This document shows, one piece after another, positions 1 through 9,433 of a stretch of DNA of 64,000 bases. Every line of letters begins with the position of its first letter. Positions within the stretch are counted from its first letter, which is position 1. Made by a program: the position numbers and the translations under genes. The notes beneath the pieces are model-generated. The model did not search any database, was not told where the DNA came from, and saw only the letters and a list, made by a program, of their open reading frames with translations. This DNA is from Zopfochytrium polystomum (taxonomy: Eukaryota > Chytridiomycota > Chytridiomycetes > Chytridiales > Chytridiaceae), in the NCBI GenBank assembly GCA_025765615.1, contig JAIVFJ010000118.1, forward strand, positions 124,001 to 188,000, read 5' to 3'.

Positions 1-1
1 T

Positions 2-1345
2 GAAGAATTCAAATCAAATGTTGACTTGCTGGTTGACTGCTATTCCAACCACCAAACCCCATATTCGTCCGCACTCAACTATCTTCCAATTTGTGGAGGC
101 GATGATTGTCATCTCAAGTATGTTCGGTCCGCCATTGAGATTAATTGGAACATTTACACTGGCGATCTTTGTCGCAATGTGTCAGGGCAGCGCCATCATT
201 CTATGTTTCTGCTTGCCATTGAGCTCGAACATTTTGATCTGCTTTACAATTTAGCCAACAACAAGTCTGAACTCCGTTTGCACCACATTGAAAAATGCAT
301 TCCTATAGTCTTATCAAAACTAAACAAGGAGGAAGGTGTTGGAAAACTTATTACCTGCTTGGCCCCAGAAATGTCTGACGGAATGCTTCTTCAGCTTTTA
401 AACGCCATTCTCAAGTTCCTTCCAAATTATTCTGTGAAAAATTCTGTGGACAGCGCCCTTCACAATACCTGCTTTTGTGAGCTGTCGAACATCCTAGCAC
501 AGCGTGGATTTTTGGAGCACATACAGCCTTTGATAAAATTTTTATTCAGAAACATTGACCATAATTGGAGTTTTGCTTCAGAGGTTGTGGAAAATGTATT
601 AATGACAGTGATACAACATCTAAGTTCTATAACTCTGTCGGATATGGTCGCGGTGTGGAACAGAATTCAGAGGTGGTCGTCATATTCGGAAGCATTTACT
701 GTAGCTTTCACTGAACAGATGGCTATCCTTATCAACGAAAAATCTGCATCAATTGAAGATATGGAACGTTTGCTGCTTGAAGATCTTGAACAAGGTCTCA
801 GGAGACTTCATTCCCCTTTTGAGGTAGTTTCTCTCTGGTGTGGATTCCAAGTGATGAAAGCTGTCCGCTTGCTTTGCAAACGAGTTGTTGGTTTCCAATC
901 AGCATCTCCAAGGATTACACAGTCTCTGATGCATCTCCTTTCTGCTTACTCAAACAATCATTACCCGCACACTATAAATCGTAGCGATAAGCCGCCTGAA
1001 TCTAAAGTTCAATCACCGGAACTGGATTATGTCGCTCAAATGTTGGATCCTGGCTCTGGACTTGTGATTACAAACAATGTCGCCAGCTGCTTGAAGGAAG
1101 TATGGGTGGAGGCAGTCTTCTGTGAGGCTTGGAGATTTTTTGAATTGAGGGCGACGTCCAACGAATCGCCTTTGAGCGGCCGTACATCAGCTGGTGTGGA
1201 ATTCCGACATGTGCTGTCCACTGATATTATTTCCATTTGGAAGTCAGTGTTGGAGAGAGATGAAACATGGTTTGAGCAGGTTTCGTTTGGTGAGAGGGTG
1301 AAATTGCTGTATAAGAAGTACGGACTTGTTTGGGCTAACAAATAA
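2..1345 (+). CDS. F-box family protein, copy A (5' truncated by window edge)
   Basis: The frame is open from base 2 to TAA at 1343-1345 and gives about 447 residues. They align residue for residue with the C-terminal half of the complete F-box protein at 19420-22041, so the gene begins outside the window and no start codon should be assigned here. The visible part has no F-box and looks like a long helical, hydrophobic-patterned region without a domain I recognise. Near-identical stretches (for example the last 25 residues) alternate with variable patches around 640-720 and 800-980. F-box proteins act as substrate adaptors of SCF ubiquitin ligases, and that role is inferred from the paralogue's N-terminus only. 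This copy has no frame break. Confidence 0.75.
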   Translation, partial: EEFKSNVDLLVDCYSNHQTPYSSALNYLPICGGDDCHLKYVRSAIEINWNIYTGDLCRNVSGQRHHSMFLLAIELEHFDLLYNLANNKSELRLHHIEKCIPIVLSKLNKEEGVGKLITCLAPEMSDGMLLQLLNAILKFLPNYSVKNSVDSALHNTCFCELSNILAQRGFLEHIQPLIKFLFRNIDHNWSFASEVVENVLMTVIQHLSSITLSDMVAVWNRIQRWSSYSEAFTVAFTEQMAILINEKSASIEDMERLLLEDLEQGLRRLHSPFEVVSLWCGFQVMKAVRLLCKRVVGFQSASPRITQSLMHLLSAYSNNHYPHTINRSDKPPESKVQSPELDYVAQMLDPGSGLVITNNVASCLKEVWVEAVFCEAWRFFELRATSNESPLSGRTSAGVEFRHVLSTDIISIWKSVLERDETWFEQVSFGERVKLLYKKYGLVWANK

Positions 1346-1767
1346 AGAACGACTTGTCAGAAAGAATGTAAAGGAATTTTGCAACGATTTTTTTGTTTAA
1401 TGGTGTCACCCCGCCCATTCCACGCTTGAAATGTACTTGCTTCCTGACACCTACCCTTCAGGACCACTTTACCTTCAAAAAAAAAACAACAATAACATTT
1501 GTATGATATGTTTATCGTCATTTTACAATTCAGCATTTGTCTATATTGTCTATATTTGTCTATATTTCCCAACAATATAGACAAAACTAAACCATAACCT
1601 AAACCATAAACACTAAAAAATGATAATGTTTATTATATTTTATCGAAGTGTTATTTTGTCTATATTTCGATATTCCTTATTTTGTACTTTCAGGAATAAA
1701 AAGAAATATTTATTAATTGTTGTTTTTAACATCTGCTTATACGTTTAAAAAGCTGTATAGACAGTAA

Positions 1768-2149
1768 GAGCACTGTTCAAATGGACCTCCACTTTGTGCT
1801 CCATCAAAAAAAATTGATTTTTTGATTTTTTGGCCAATCGAGATATTCTCCTTAGTTTTTTCTTGCTCCATTTCCTGTATAGGAAGAAATGGAGCAAGAA
1901 AAGGAGCAATGTTGGTCCTTTTTTCGCTCCATCTCCATTGCAAAAATGAATATTGAAGGAAATTAAAACAAGCTCAAAAGGATAAAAATTTAGAAAAACA
2001 AAGACAAAAAGGAGCCAAAAAGACAAATAGTAAATGAAGATAAACAAAAAAGGTGAAGAAAGGGGTGGTGGAGGGCTTGAACCATCATTTTTTTATTTTC
2101 TTTTTTTTGCAGATGGAGATGGTGATGGCGATCCATTTGAACCGTGCTC
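1768..2149 (+). mobile_element. Harbinger-like MITE, copy in arm 1
   Basis: This 382-bp non-coding element has terminal inverted repeats of about 18 bp (GAGCACTGTTCAAATGGA at the left, the complement of GAGCACGGTTCAAATGGA at the right). It is flanked by a direct TAA at 1765-1767 and 2150-2152. A TAA/TWA 3-bp target duplication with short TIRs is the known signature of PIF/Harbinger MITEs. The interior contains a second palindrome around 1862-1898 (CTTGCTCCATTTCCT and its complement). There is no coding capacity. The same insertion is at 32662-33043, so it predates the duplication. Confidence 0.75.
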
Positions 2150-2209
2150 TAAGGAAAATTAGTGATTTATATGTATTTTTTATTAAATCTTTTAAAATCA
2201 TGTAAATCT

Positions 2210-3990
2210 GTTGGAATATGCCCTCGCAAGAGAAAAAACAAAAAAAAAAAAAAAACTTGACTTGTCACGCCCTCTGGTCTGCTCCCCTCCCTCCTGAGAT
2301 CGCGATCGCACTTGAGGACATCAAATTTCAACACCTTACCAGGGAGAGTTCTCCACCAATAGAGGAGGCTCTCGGAAGCAATCGAGCGCTCCATCATCGC
2401 ACACGGGATCAAACAAAAAGCGATTGTCTTCACCAGTCAGCTATACAGCCACTGCCAACATTCACAATCGCGATTGCGCTCAACACTGTCGACACCAAAT
2501 CCCACACACAATCACCACCAACTCTTACCCAACCCAGTGATCATACCCCAACAAGCTCTGGGTGATCAACCCACCACCAGTCAAGTGCCCAGTGGATCAC
2601 TCTCTGTGACAAGTCACCCAACAAATTCTTTTTTCGCCTTCCTCAACTGTTTCGCAACTGTTTCGCCCATCCTGTCCCCAACATCACTCACCTACAAACC
2701 CACTTCATTCGTTATCTCTGTTGCAGCAATTAACTACTTGCATTCCCCTCGTTACCTTCGTTCTCCCCCAACGCGATGAGCAAGCCAAGCGTGAAGCTCC
2801 TGCACCACCAGCTGGTCAACCCCGTCGACTTCACAAGATGGATGGACTATGTGGAGGGGCATTTTGCCAGTAAGCAAGCAAGTGCTGCCATCCGTGTCTG
2901 ACTTGCACACAAAGTTGCTGCTGTCCCAGCAGTTCCTGCTACGGACTTGTTGTTGTAAAACTCAATGAATTCTTTCAGTCTGAGGGACTTGATCAGTCTG
3001 TGTGGAAGTACTGCTTCAACTTGCTACCCTTTGGGGAGAACCAAAAATGTTGATTCATCCAATAATCGATAATTGCTGCGTGGCTTGCCGCTGAGGAGGT
3101 GCTCCAATTTATGGGAGGTCAAACCATGAAGCTTGGAGTGAACAGCTAGCTCTCTCAGCTCACTGCTGCAGAGGAACCTACATACCGCACAGGAACATTC
3201 CTCAAGTTTACGAGTGCAGCTCTGCATCGCTTGGATGAAATGAAAGACGCTATGGAGCTCATTGTTTTCACCTCTCTTGTGCTGGAAATGTAGATTTCTG
3301 AAAACTTCAAGTTATTGCATCTCATTGATTGCCAAACAGACTACTTTCACCAGCCATGTATGAAACATTTAATACAACGAAAAGAAAGCTGCAGCATGGA
3401 CACAAGAGTTTATGGAAACCAGTGGTCAATCTTGTGTTTGCTGCGTGACCGCCTCCTGTGGTCGAGCGGTGTCTTGGTTCTTCTTGACGCGGCCGCTCCC
3501 AGCCATCGCAAGAGTTCTTGACAGCCGCTCAGTTGCCTCCAGCGATCGAGCGGTTCTTGATCAGTTGGCGCAATCGCTTTCGGCGATTGCAGGGATGGGG
3601 TTTTGTAGTGTGACGAGTGTGGTGTGGGTTCTGGGGGATCTCACTTCCTTCTTTCCGCTGCTACCATGTAACAGGATTGACAATAATTCTTCATTTTTCT
3701 TCCTCCTTCCTTTTTCCTTGCGTCGCACAGCATGCGCTGCGCGACGCACTCCAACAGGCACCGCCCATCACATAATGTAGTTGTTGGAAGACTCTGCTGG
3801 TCCTACCAAAGCTGATTCTCAATCCCTTGATTCTATGATGGCTGATGATAGCACTGCTGCCCCATCTGCTGATTCTGCACTGGCTGGCTCATCAATGGCA
3901 AATGCACCTTCTCAAATTGCCAGTTCCACGGTGGCTCAACTGGTGGTGCTTCCAGTTCACTGGACTCTGGACCCTCAACTCCAACTGCTT
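2210..3990 (+). pseudogene. Degenerate retroelement relic: leader plus gag-like ORF, copy in arm 1
   Basis: The block opens with TGTTGGAATATGCC, an LTR-like start, but no second copy in the same orientation was found, so it may be an LTR remnant or a leader. At 2776 an ATG opens a gag-like reading frame (residues VDFTRWMDYVEGHFASKQAS), stopped by TGA at about 2899. The frame can be followed through several breaks (about 2960-3020, then about 3090-3250). At 3781-3960 there is a Ser/Ala-rich stretch related to 31032-30850. No zinc knuckle, protease or RT was seen. The relic in arm 2 is more complete. The family cannot be named from this part. Confidence 0.5.
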
Positions 3991-4018
3991 CATTGGATGC
4001 AACTGCTGAGGCTCTGCA

Positions 4019-5690
4019 GCAGCAGCAGAAGCTGCCTGGAAAGTGGCACAGACATTCAAGCTTCCTCCGCCTGTGTATTGTCAGCAGACTGCTTCAACAA
4101 AAGGCTCTGGAGCGCTGCAAGCCACACCAGCAGCAGCAGTTCCAAATTAGCCCAGCAATCCTCCAATTGCAATGAAAAAAGCTGGCGCTTCTGAGCAAGC
4201 TGCAGAAAAACAAGTTCCAAAACAACCCAGCAATCAGCCTATTGCCAAGAAAGACAACACTTCAGAGTCAGTTTCAGAAATCAAGTCGCAAATCAACAAC
4301 TCCCTGCAAAAAGGCTTAGGTGTGCCCAGCACTTTGATTACCTCAAAGAATGGTGCAATGATGGATTCGACGTCTGCGAAGGTGCAGCTTTGGCTTCGGT
4401 CAGGGAGGATTTGGAAAACAGCACAAGCAGCAGAAAGGAAGAGGGATCAGTTGGATGAAGAAGATGCTTTATCAATCACGTCAATGACCAAAAAAGCAGC
4501 CGAGTTTCCATCAATTGAAGCCGAGCTGGAAGATGATGAGGAATCTTGTTGGGAGGACTTCTTCCCTGGCCTGGACGTCGCTTGGCAGTCCTTCACCCTA
4601 AAGAGTCAGACCTGGATACTTATGACATTGCTTCAGCCCGCCTCCTTGAATTGATTAGTGACAATTCTGGTGCACATCTTTTGGTGAGGTGAGACAAAAC
4701 AACCTGGATGATCAAGTCAGATATTCTCACTGAGTTTTCTTGTCTATGCAACAATCCATCTGAGATGCAGGAGCAAGGCTTTGTTGTTGTCAATTCCATG
4801 TGTTCCCAAAAATATCTATTTCGTGTATTGTTCAGAAGAACTTTCATTGTGTGCGGGAGGTCTTTATATGCCTTTTTGGGGAAAACCACTTCCAATTAGC
4901 TGCTTGGAGTGCCGATTCTGTGGTAGTTTCAGTGATGTGCTCCCAGAATTATCAAAGACTGTGGAGTTGACATCAAATATTCAGTCAATCATTCGAGAAA
5001 TCAGTTCAGTCACAAACATACTGAACGCGTGGATGAATGTTACTTTCATCAACTATCCGGAGGTTCCAACTCGACAGAATAAGTCAAAAGGTTTGTGCAA
5101 TCTTTTCAGCGGTGAGCCCTCTGAACTATTTTTACCTGCCTCTTACTAACATTGATGGGCCATGGTGCCAAGTTTAATTGCATGCTTCTTATGAGTGGAT
5201 TCCAGCCAATTTACTCGACTCTGGTGATGGAGTTTGTTGCAGACATGTGGCTTGCAGAATTTGTTGCAAGAAGAAACAAACCCTACTGTGCCTCCAGTGG
5301 TTACACCAGCCGTTCATCTCCATCCCAGGTTTTGGAACGGTCTTTCCCCAATGTATTCTTTTTTCGGATGAGAGAAAACCACCGTATGGAGACAGGAAAG
5401 TTTCTGTATACATTCACAAAACCTCACTAATTTTTGGGCAAAATCTCAGACCTTCATCCATTTACAACATTGGAAAGGCGTTTGCAAGAGGAGGACAACT
5501 TAGCAAGTTCCAACAAGAAGCAAAGGTCTGAACGTGAAGATGAAGCTTAGTGTGGGAAAGCACCAGGAAAAAAAAATTAGAAATGGTTGTTAGCGACACG
5601 AGGCTTGTGAAAGGTGCAATTGGACAAGTCAAAACTGGTGGTGGCAGGTATTTGGAAGCGGTGGAAAAGCCAAGAAACATTGTTGTTCAT
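4019..5690. other. Unrecognised degenerate coding-like stretch beyond the duplication
   Basis: Past the end of the inverted duplication, short plus-strand open stretches (4172-4654, 4708-4899, 4905-5149, 5178-5531) follow one another in different frames. This looks like one decayed gene. The first is Gln/Lys/Ser-rich and acidic at its end. The later ones hold several Cys/His residues (about 5238-5290) without a recognisable zinc-finger spacing. I recognise no family. It may be the continuation of the retroelement relic or an unrelated host fragment. AT-rich viral-like sequence starts at about 5700. Confidence 0.3.
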
Positions 5691-5983
5691 AGTGAATGAA
5701 GCATCTTTCCATTGGAGCAAGGAATAAAGTTGATTCCAGCATTTTCAATTGTGTCGTTAGACTTGACCTTTATCTTTATTTGTACATTTTGCACCAATTT
5801 CTCTCTTCAAACTTATTATATGAATTTTTTCTCCACGCTCATTCCATTCACGTAGATGTATATACCACCCATTCCTGTCATACAAATATTCGTGCCATTC
5901 AAGCACTCCAACAGAATTTTCATCACACCTTTCATCAATTTGTCATCTACATTTCCACTTCCACTTCCTTCAAATGTATGAAC

Positions 5984-6485
5984 TTATTCTGGTGGAATGT
6001 TGTCAAAATATAGTTTCTGTTTTGCAAAAATATGTTCTGCACACTTCATATCTGACCATTCCTTCATCCTATCTGATCGAATAGTATCTCCATTTGCTGC
6101 AAAGAAATATACAAATCTATATTGTTTCTCAATTGCTTGCTTTTGTTCTTCTTTTGTCTTACACAAAGAACAAATATCCAATTTGCAATTGATCATCTCC
6201 AAACATGTTTTTAAACAGTCTCCACATATTCTCCATCCCCTTTCCATAATGAATCACTATACTATGCTTTGATCCAATCAATGTTTCAGCTAAACACTTT
6301 ATTTCTTTTTCCTTATTTGCTCCATACATTTCTTCTAAAAATTTATTCACTGTTTCTGTTTCAATGTTCCAATCCAATTCTATTCCACATATTCATGTTA
6401 TATTTTCTTCTACATTTCTGAATTCCTTTTTGAAATATCATAAACACCATTTTTGAAACCAATAATACGCTTGTAATTGTCTTGG
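5984..6485 (-). pseudogene. D5-type (SF3) helicase-primase relic
   Basis: Read on the minus strand in two frames, this stretch resembles the middle of NCLDV/phage D5-like primase-helicases. There is an IGFKNGVYDI segment near 6455-6425, then a DWN... segment (6377). An IHYGKGMENMW segment near 6260-6228 sits where a Walker A motif (consensus GxxNGKS) is expected but lacks the Lys-Ser. An FGDDQLQI segment follows. After a frame change near 6185 comes RFVYFFAANGDTIRSDRMKE and a final block ending in IPPE at 5984. D5 proteins unwind and prime viral genomes. Several stops upstream of 6377, the frame change and the missing Walker A lysine make this a pseudogene. The call rests on motif order, not on an alignment. 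Confidence 0.55.
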
Positions 6486-6717
6486 TCTGATAATTTCCCT
6501 TGACATATTTCTCCTAACTCTTTTATTATTTTTGAAGTGTTTCTTAATAATTTTCCAAATGTTTTCGAATCATATTCACCATATATCTCTGGAAAGTCTC
6601 GTATAAAGTTTCATTAATCTTTGAAGTATATTCGTGTATATTTATCGTACATGTACCATTCATCTATTTCTTTTATATGTGTCATTGGATCGTATAATTA
6701 TATTATTTCTTTGTCTG

Positions 6718-6858
6718 TTAGCATTTTCTTTTTGTTTTTTTATTTAAAGATCTTCTGCACTTCTTTTCCTCCATGTCTTCCACACCTCTTTTCCCAACAC
6801 TTTCTTCCACACTTCTCATCTGCTTCTTTCCTCTTTTGTACTTGTATTCACACTTCAT
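6718..6858 (-). CDS. Small basic viral-type protein (46 aa)
   Basis: An ATG at 6858 opens a short reading frame ending at 6718, rich in Lys, Arg and Glu and with no recognised domain. It is kept because it has the cassette context: a minus-strand GAAAATTGA box at 6897-6890, about 30 nt before the ATG, a GTCACGTGAC palindrome at 6913-6904, and the 3' hairpin of the preceding gene at 6970-6932. Its function is unknown. It could be the N-terminus of a decayed larger gene, because similar-composition sequence continues to about 6480. Confidence 0.4.
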   Translation of the reverse strand: MKCEYKYKRGKKQMRSVEESVGKRGVEDMEEKKCRRSLNKKTKRKC

Positions 6859-6889
6859 TCTTCTCTTCCTTCTCTTCGTCCTCGCTCTT

Positions 6890-6897
6890 TCAATTTT
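6890..6897 (-). promoter_or_regulatory. Viral early-type promoter box P1 (AAAATTGA)
   Basis: The minus strand reads AAAATTGA, the exact Mimivirus early promoter octamer, 31 nt upstream of the ATG at 6858. It occupies the same position as boxes P2-P6. Confidence 0.6.
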
Positions 6898-6931
6898 CTC
6901 CAAGTCACGTGACCTTGAACTGACATAAAAA

Positions 6932-6970
6932 AAAGCCCCTAACACTGCTGGCTGCAGTGCTAAGGGCTTT
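6932..6970 (-). terminator. 3'-end hairpin H1
   Basis: Arms 6932-6948 and 6954-6970 (17 nt each) pair with two mismatches around the 5-nt loop TGGCT. The hairpin lies 18 nt downstream of the stop codon of the minus-strand gene 7344-6988. Mimivirus-type viruses cleave and polyadenylate transcripts at such hairpins. Related hairpins are H2-H5. Confidence 0.65.
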
Positions 6971-6987
6971 CTCTTACTTTTCTCTTC

Positions 6988-7344
6988 TCAAAACCATCCA
7001 AATATCTCTAACACAGAGTCTTCATCTTTTTCAAACAATCTATTTACCATTCCATTTTCCTTCACACATCTCTTCACTTTCTCTGTCTCCTCCACTCTTC
7101 CTTTCTCCATTTTCACTCCCATGTCACTTTCCAATCTTTGTTTCTCATCTTTACTCCCTCTCACTTCTTTCCACCTCACGTGTCTCATCACCATCATCTT
7201 TAACTCCATTGGCAACTTTCCCATGTCCATGCTCTCCTCCTTTTTCTTCTCCCTGTGTTTCACACACTTTTCCAAACCATCTCTCAACTTCACTCCACAC
7301 ACTTGTTCTTTACATGCTCCCTTCTTAAACTCGTAGTCACACAT
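6988..7344 (-). CDS. Hypothetical viral-type protein, 118 aa
   Basis: An uninterrupted frame runs from ATG at 7344 to a stop at 6988. The protein is Lys/Glu/Met-rich with a Cys-containing N-terminal part (about residues 1-30) and a helical middle. I recognise no domain. A TCAGTTTTT box (complement AAAAACTGA) lies 31 nt upstream and hairpin H1 follows the stop, so the transcription unit is complete. It is one of two uninterrupted genes of more than 90 codons in EVE1. Confidence 0.5.
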   Translation of the reverse strand: MCDYEFKKGACKEQVCGVKLRDGLEKCVKHREKKKEESMDMGKLPMELKMMVMRHVRWKEVRGSKDEKQRLESDMGVKMEKGRVEETEKVKRCVKENGMVNRLFEKDEDSVLEIFGWF

Positions 7345-7374
7345 CCTTTGCCCTCGACTAAGTCCTCACAAAAT

Positions 7375-7383
7375 TCAGTTTTT
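7375..7383 (-). promoter_or_regulatory. Viral early-type promoter box P2
   Basis: The minus strand reads AAAAACTGAATTTTGTGAGG, ending about 20 nt before the ATG at 7344. The same 20-mer core recurs before four other genes (P3, P4, P5, P6). A GTCACATGAC near-palindrome at 7408-7417 lies upstream. Confidence 0.65.
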
Positions 7384-7442
7384 CTCCGCCAAGACCTCTC
7401 CTTCTCTGTCACATGACCTCGCCCTCTCCATGCAGCTTTTTC

Positions 7443-7742
7443 TTACAATTCACAACTTACCAAGATTTCTTTTCTCTGTTCATTTGTCAATTCTATTTCT
7501 TTTATAATGGCCATCACTTCTCCAGATGACACAGAAGACTCTTCTATTTCCTTCCAGCTTTCACATTCATACTTCATTCCATCGCAATCGGAATATGTGT
7601 AAATTTCATCTGTTTTTATGTTACATCCAAAGTACTCTGCACATTTCTTCACATCACTCATCAGTGGCTCCACTCCTTTCCACGTCACACTCTTCACAAT
7701 AACACCCTTGGACTTAATGTAAATCTCATAGAACGCTCCCAT
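7443..7742 (-). CDS. Hypothetical viral-type protein, 99 aa (has a paralogue in EVE2)
   Basis: An intact frame runs from ATG at 7742 to a stop at 7443. The N-terminus (MGAFYEIYIKSKGV, then VKSVTWKGVEPL) is repeated in a decayed gene at 25235-24935, as is the middle segment DEIYTYS. That shows the two AT-rich segments come from the same or a closely related virus. The protein is small and acidic with several Cys. No family is recognised. Promoter box P3 lies 35 nt upstream. No clear hairpin follows, only an AGCTTTTTCTTAC remnant at about 7434-7446. Confidence 0.55.
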   Translation of the reverse strand: MGAFYEIYIKSKGVIVKSVTWKGVEPLMSDVKKCAEYFGCNIKTDEIYTYSDCDGMKYECESWKEIEESSVSSGEVMAIIKEIELTNEQRKEILVSCEL

Positions 7743-7776
7743 ATTCTTTTGTTCTGCACTCAGGCCTCACAAAATT

Positions 7777-7786
7777 TCAGTTTTTT
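7777..7786 (-). promoter_or_regulatory. Viral early-type promoter box P3
   Basis: The minus strand reads AAAAAACTGAAATTTTGTGAG, 35 nt upstream of the ATG at 7742. It has one extra A relative to P2 and P4. Confidence 0.6.
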
Positions 7787-7820
7787 CCTATGCCGAAAAA
7801 AATCAATGAAGTGTCAAAAA

Positions 7821-7859
7821 AAAGGCCCAAGCACTCCTGGCTGCTATGCTTAGGGCTTT
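7821..7859 (-). terminator. 3'-end hairpin H2
   Basis: The sequence AAAGGCCCAAGCACT..GCTATGCTTAGGGCTTT forms an imperfect stem with a CCTGGCT-type loop. It is clearly homologous to H1, H3 and H5. It lies between the gene starting at 8557 and box P3. Confidence 0.55.
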
Positions 7860-8180
7860 CCTTTTTGCTTTCCTTTTTCCTTTTTTTGTCTCTTATCTCC
7901 ACTCTCTACTACTCACTTTCCACTTTACCAATCTGTTCTTCGACTCATACACATCTTCTCCTTCCTCTCATATTGGAGCCCATCCATGGTTCTTTGTCCA
8001 CTCCAACACTTGGTCCTCCCTCTCATACTCCTCTTCTCCTTCCATTCTTATCTCTTGCACGAGTTTAAGACTCTTCCATCCCCACACTACCATATTTATT
8101 ATTATACCCCCCTCTTTTTCCCACAGACTCACTGCCCTCCCTTCACTCCTCCTTGCTCAGCATCTGCACCTTACATTTTC

Positions 8181-8557
8181 CATCACACCTTTTTATTTAT
8201 TTCTTTGATCAACTTTCTATCACTTGTTAACACTATGTCATCTACATAATGCACTGTCGCCACTATGGTGTCTCCTCTGAAATCTATTAACACTAAATCA
8301 AGTGTCACAAAAACATCTTCCTTGTAGTCCTTACATTCCATAATACCGCATATTTTACCCTTTCTTTTTCCATTCTTCATTATGTGTTTGGATTTTTTAC
8401 TCTCATATTCTTCAATCCATCAATCATATGCTTCTACTAATTGTCTCATATACTTCATTTTTTCCTTCACTTTCAATATTTTTTCCATGTTTTCTTTTGT
8501 GTATTCCAATTTAATTTTTGCCTTTCCATTTTCTATTTTGACTTGGTAGACAAACAT
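8181..8557 (-). pseudogene. Hypothetical viral-type gene with in-frame TGA codons
   Basis: An ATG at 8557 (46 nt after box P4) starts a Lys-rich frame that reads FVYQVKIENGKAKIKLEY and then meets TGA after about 45 codons. The same frame continues through an acidic/hydrophobic segment (DVFVTLDLVLIDFRGDTIVA) and ends at about 8181, where another TGA is followed by TGG. The continuity of composition across the first TGA suggests a point mutation in a once longer gene. No family is recognised. Decayed coding-like sequence continues to about 7870, just before hairpin H2. Confidence 0.45.
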
Positions 8558-8602
8558 TCTTGCTCAACTTTTGCTCAGCCTTTGCTCAACTCTTCTCAAA
8601 AT

Positions 8603-8612
8603 TCAGTTTTTT
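8603..8612 (-). promoter_or_regulatory. Viral early-type promoter box P4
   Basis: The minus strand reads AAAAAACTGAATTTTGAGAAG, upstream of the ATG at 8557. A perfect palindrome GTCACGTGAC (8622-8631) lies 9 nt further upstream. The same palindrome is at 6904-6913 before P1. Confidence 0.65.
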
Positions 8613-8650
8613 CCCACTCAAGTCACGTGACCTCGTTCCAGTGACTGTCA

Positions 8651-8688
8651 AACCTCAAACACTGCTGGCTGCAATGCTTTGGGCTTTT
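8651..8688 (-). terminator. 3'-end hairpin H3
   Basis: AACCTCAAACACTGC and GCAATGCTTTGGGCTT pair around TGGCT. The hairpin lies 130 nt downstream of the stop at 8818. Its loop and inner stem are identical to H1 and H5. Confidence 0.6.
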
Positions 8689-8817
8689 CTTACATTTCAC
8701 TCATCACAACCACACTTCAATTCACCACTGTCCTTTGATTTCATTTTCCATGACACATTCCCCTTAGTGAATAATCTTTACTACATTCATTCATTTCCTT
8801 ATATTACGTGAATGTCA

Positions 8818-9069
8818 TTATACACATTTTTCTCGACAACTCAAGAACTTGTCTTTTTGCATGTTCTTGAACCTCCACGTGTTTCTCCTCTTTTCCGTTC
8901 CTTCTGTTGCTACTATTTCAAATATCTCCATTTTATTCTCATTCTGAATCACAAATGCAAAGTAGTCCCCCACTTTTGCTTTGTTCCAATAAGTGTCATC
9001 CCAACATGCAACCCTTCCTTCTTCTAATTCTTGTTTCTCTCGATAATAATCCTCCTTTGCCAGTTTCCC
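8818..9069 (-). pseudogene. Viral-type gene, 3' part, interrupted by a retrotransposon
   Basis: The minus-strand frame from 9069 to TAA at 8818 reads a Glu-rich lead, then TYWNKAKVGDYFAFVIQNEN, EIFEIVATEG and a basic C-terminus. Short proteins with a W-x-KVGDxFAFV-type core followed by a V/I-EIFxI strand are common hypothetical proteins of large algal and protist DNA viruses. That comparison is from memory and should be tested. The 5' part of the gene lies beyond the retrotransposon at 14367-14640. The two halves are not in one frame after removing the element, so the gene had already decayed or has done so since. Confidence 0.45.
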
Positions 9070-9074
9070 ATTCC

Positions 9075-9418
9075 TGTCAGGAACAGGGCAGGACAGGACA
9101 AGGCAGACAAGGAACTGAGAGGAGTGATGATTGTATTGGAAACAATAATTCACTTGAGGGATGGGACAGGTCCCCCATCCCCCTTTTATACCCTTTGAGA
9201 GTCTTCCTTGTCAAGACTCAAAGAAAGTTCCAGAAAGAGCAATTAGTAATACAATGATACCAATGACAACAAGACAAGTCAGGAAAGCAAAGAAGGTTCC
9301 AGAAGGTTCCACAAGGTTCCATGAAGGAATGCTCTAGAAGGTTCCAGAAGGTTCCAGAAGGTTCCATGAAGGAATGTTCTGGAAGGTTCCAGAGGTTTCC
9401 AGAGGGTGATTCATAACA
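9075..9418 (-). repeat. 3' LTR
   Basis: 344 bp, reading TGTTATGAATCACC..CCTGACA on the minus strand. It contains the same TATA box and heat-shock-element array as the 5' LTR (array at about 9292-9396). Confidence 0.95.
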
Positions 9419-9433
9419 TCATCTCCCCCTTTT
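9419..9433 (-). other. Polypurine tract of the retrotransposon
   Basis: The minus strand reads AAAAGGGGGAGATGA directly before the 3' LTR. The TGA is the pol stop codon, so the tract overlaps the end of the reading frame. Confidence 0.8.

Larger units (their letters stand above)
1..4018 (+). repeat. Inverted segmental duplication, arm 1
   Basis: This stretch reappears in reverse complement at about 34800-30783. The shared order is F-box 3' half, AT-rich spacer with tandem GTCTATATT units (about 1545-1580), a MITE (1768-2149), a poly-A-rich spacer, the block starting TGTTGGAATATGCCCTCGC (2210), and gag-like sequence. Similarity stops near 4018 at a CTG-CAG-CAG run. The left limit is unknown because the window starts inside the arm. 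Non-coding parts are about as similar as coding parts by eye, which points to a fairly recent duplication. Confidence 0.85.
5700..9069 (-). other. Endogenous large-DNA-virus segment EVE1, left part
   Basis: The sequence here is strikingly pyrimidine- and AT-rich on the plus strand. Genes therefore lie on the minus strand and encode Lys/Glu-rich proteins, unlike the GC-rich host genes around it. It contains a D5-type helicase relic, five further small genes, and repeated promoter and hairpin modules, listed separately. The segment ends at 9069/9070, where a retrotransposon is inserted, and resumes at 14367. A residual minus-strand reading frame at 5980-5815, rich in Gly/Met/Asn, follows the helicase relic. 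Assignment to an NCLDV is an inference from the combination of hallmark gene, promoter motif and hairpins. Confidence 0.65.

Noticed and set aside
2210..2775. A complete LTR at the start of the gag-like relic
   Set aside because: The TGTTGG start is LTR-like, but the only other copy is inside the inverted arm; no matching 3' LTR was found, so LTR status is not supported.
6957..8249. Several plus-strand frames rich in Phe/Leu/Ser
   Set aside because: Translations of the pyrimidine-rich complement of the viral genes. The promoter boxes, hairpins and Lys/Glu-rich proteins fit the minus strand only.
8420..8425. TGA read as Trp in the viral genes
   Set aside because: Two TGA codons lie in one decayed gene, but the neighbouring intact genes end in ordinary stops and use TGG. 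Simple decay explains it better than a changed code.
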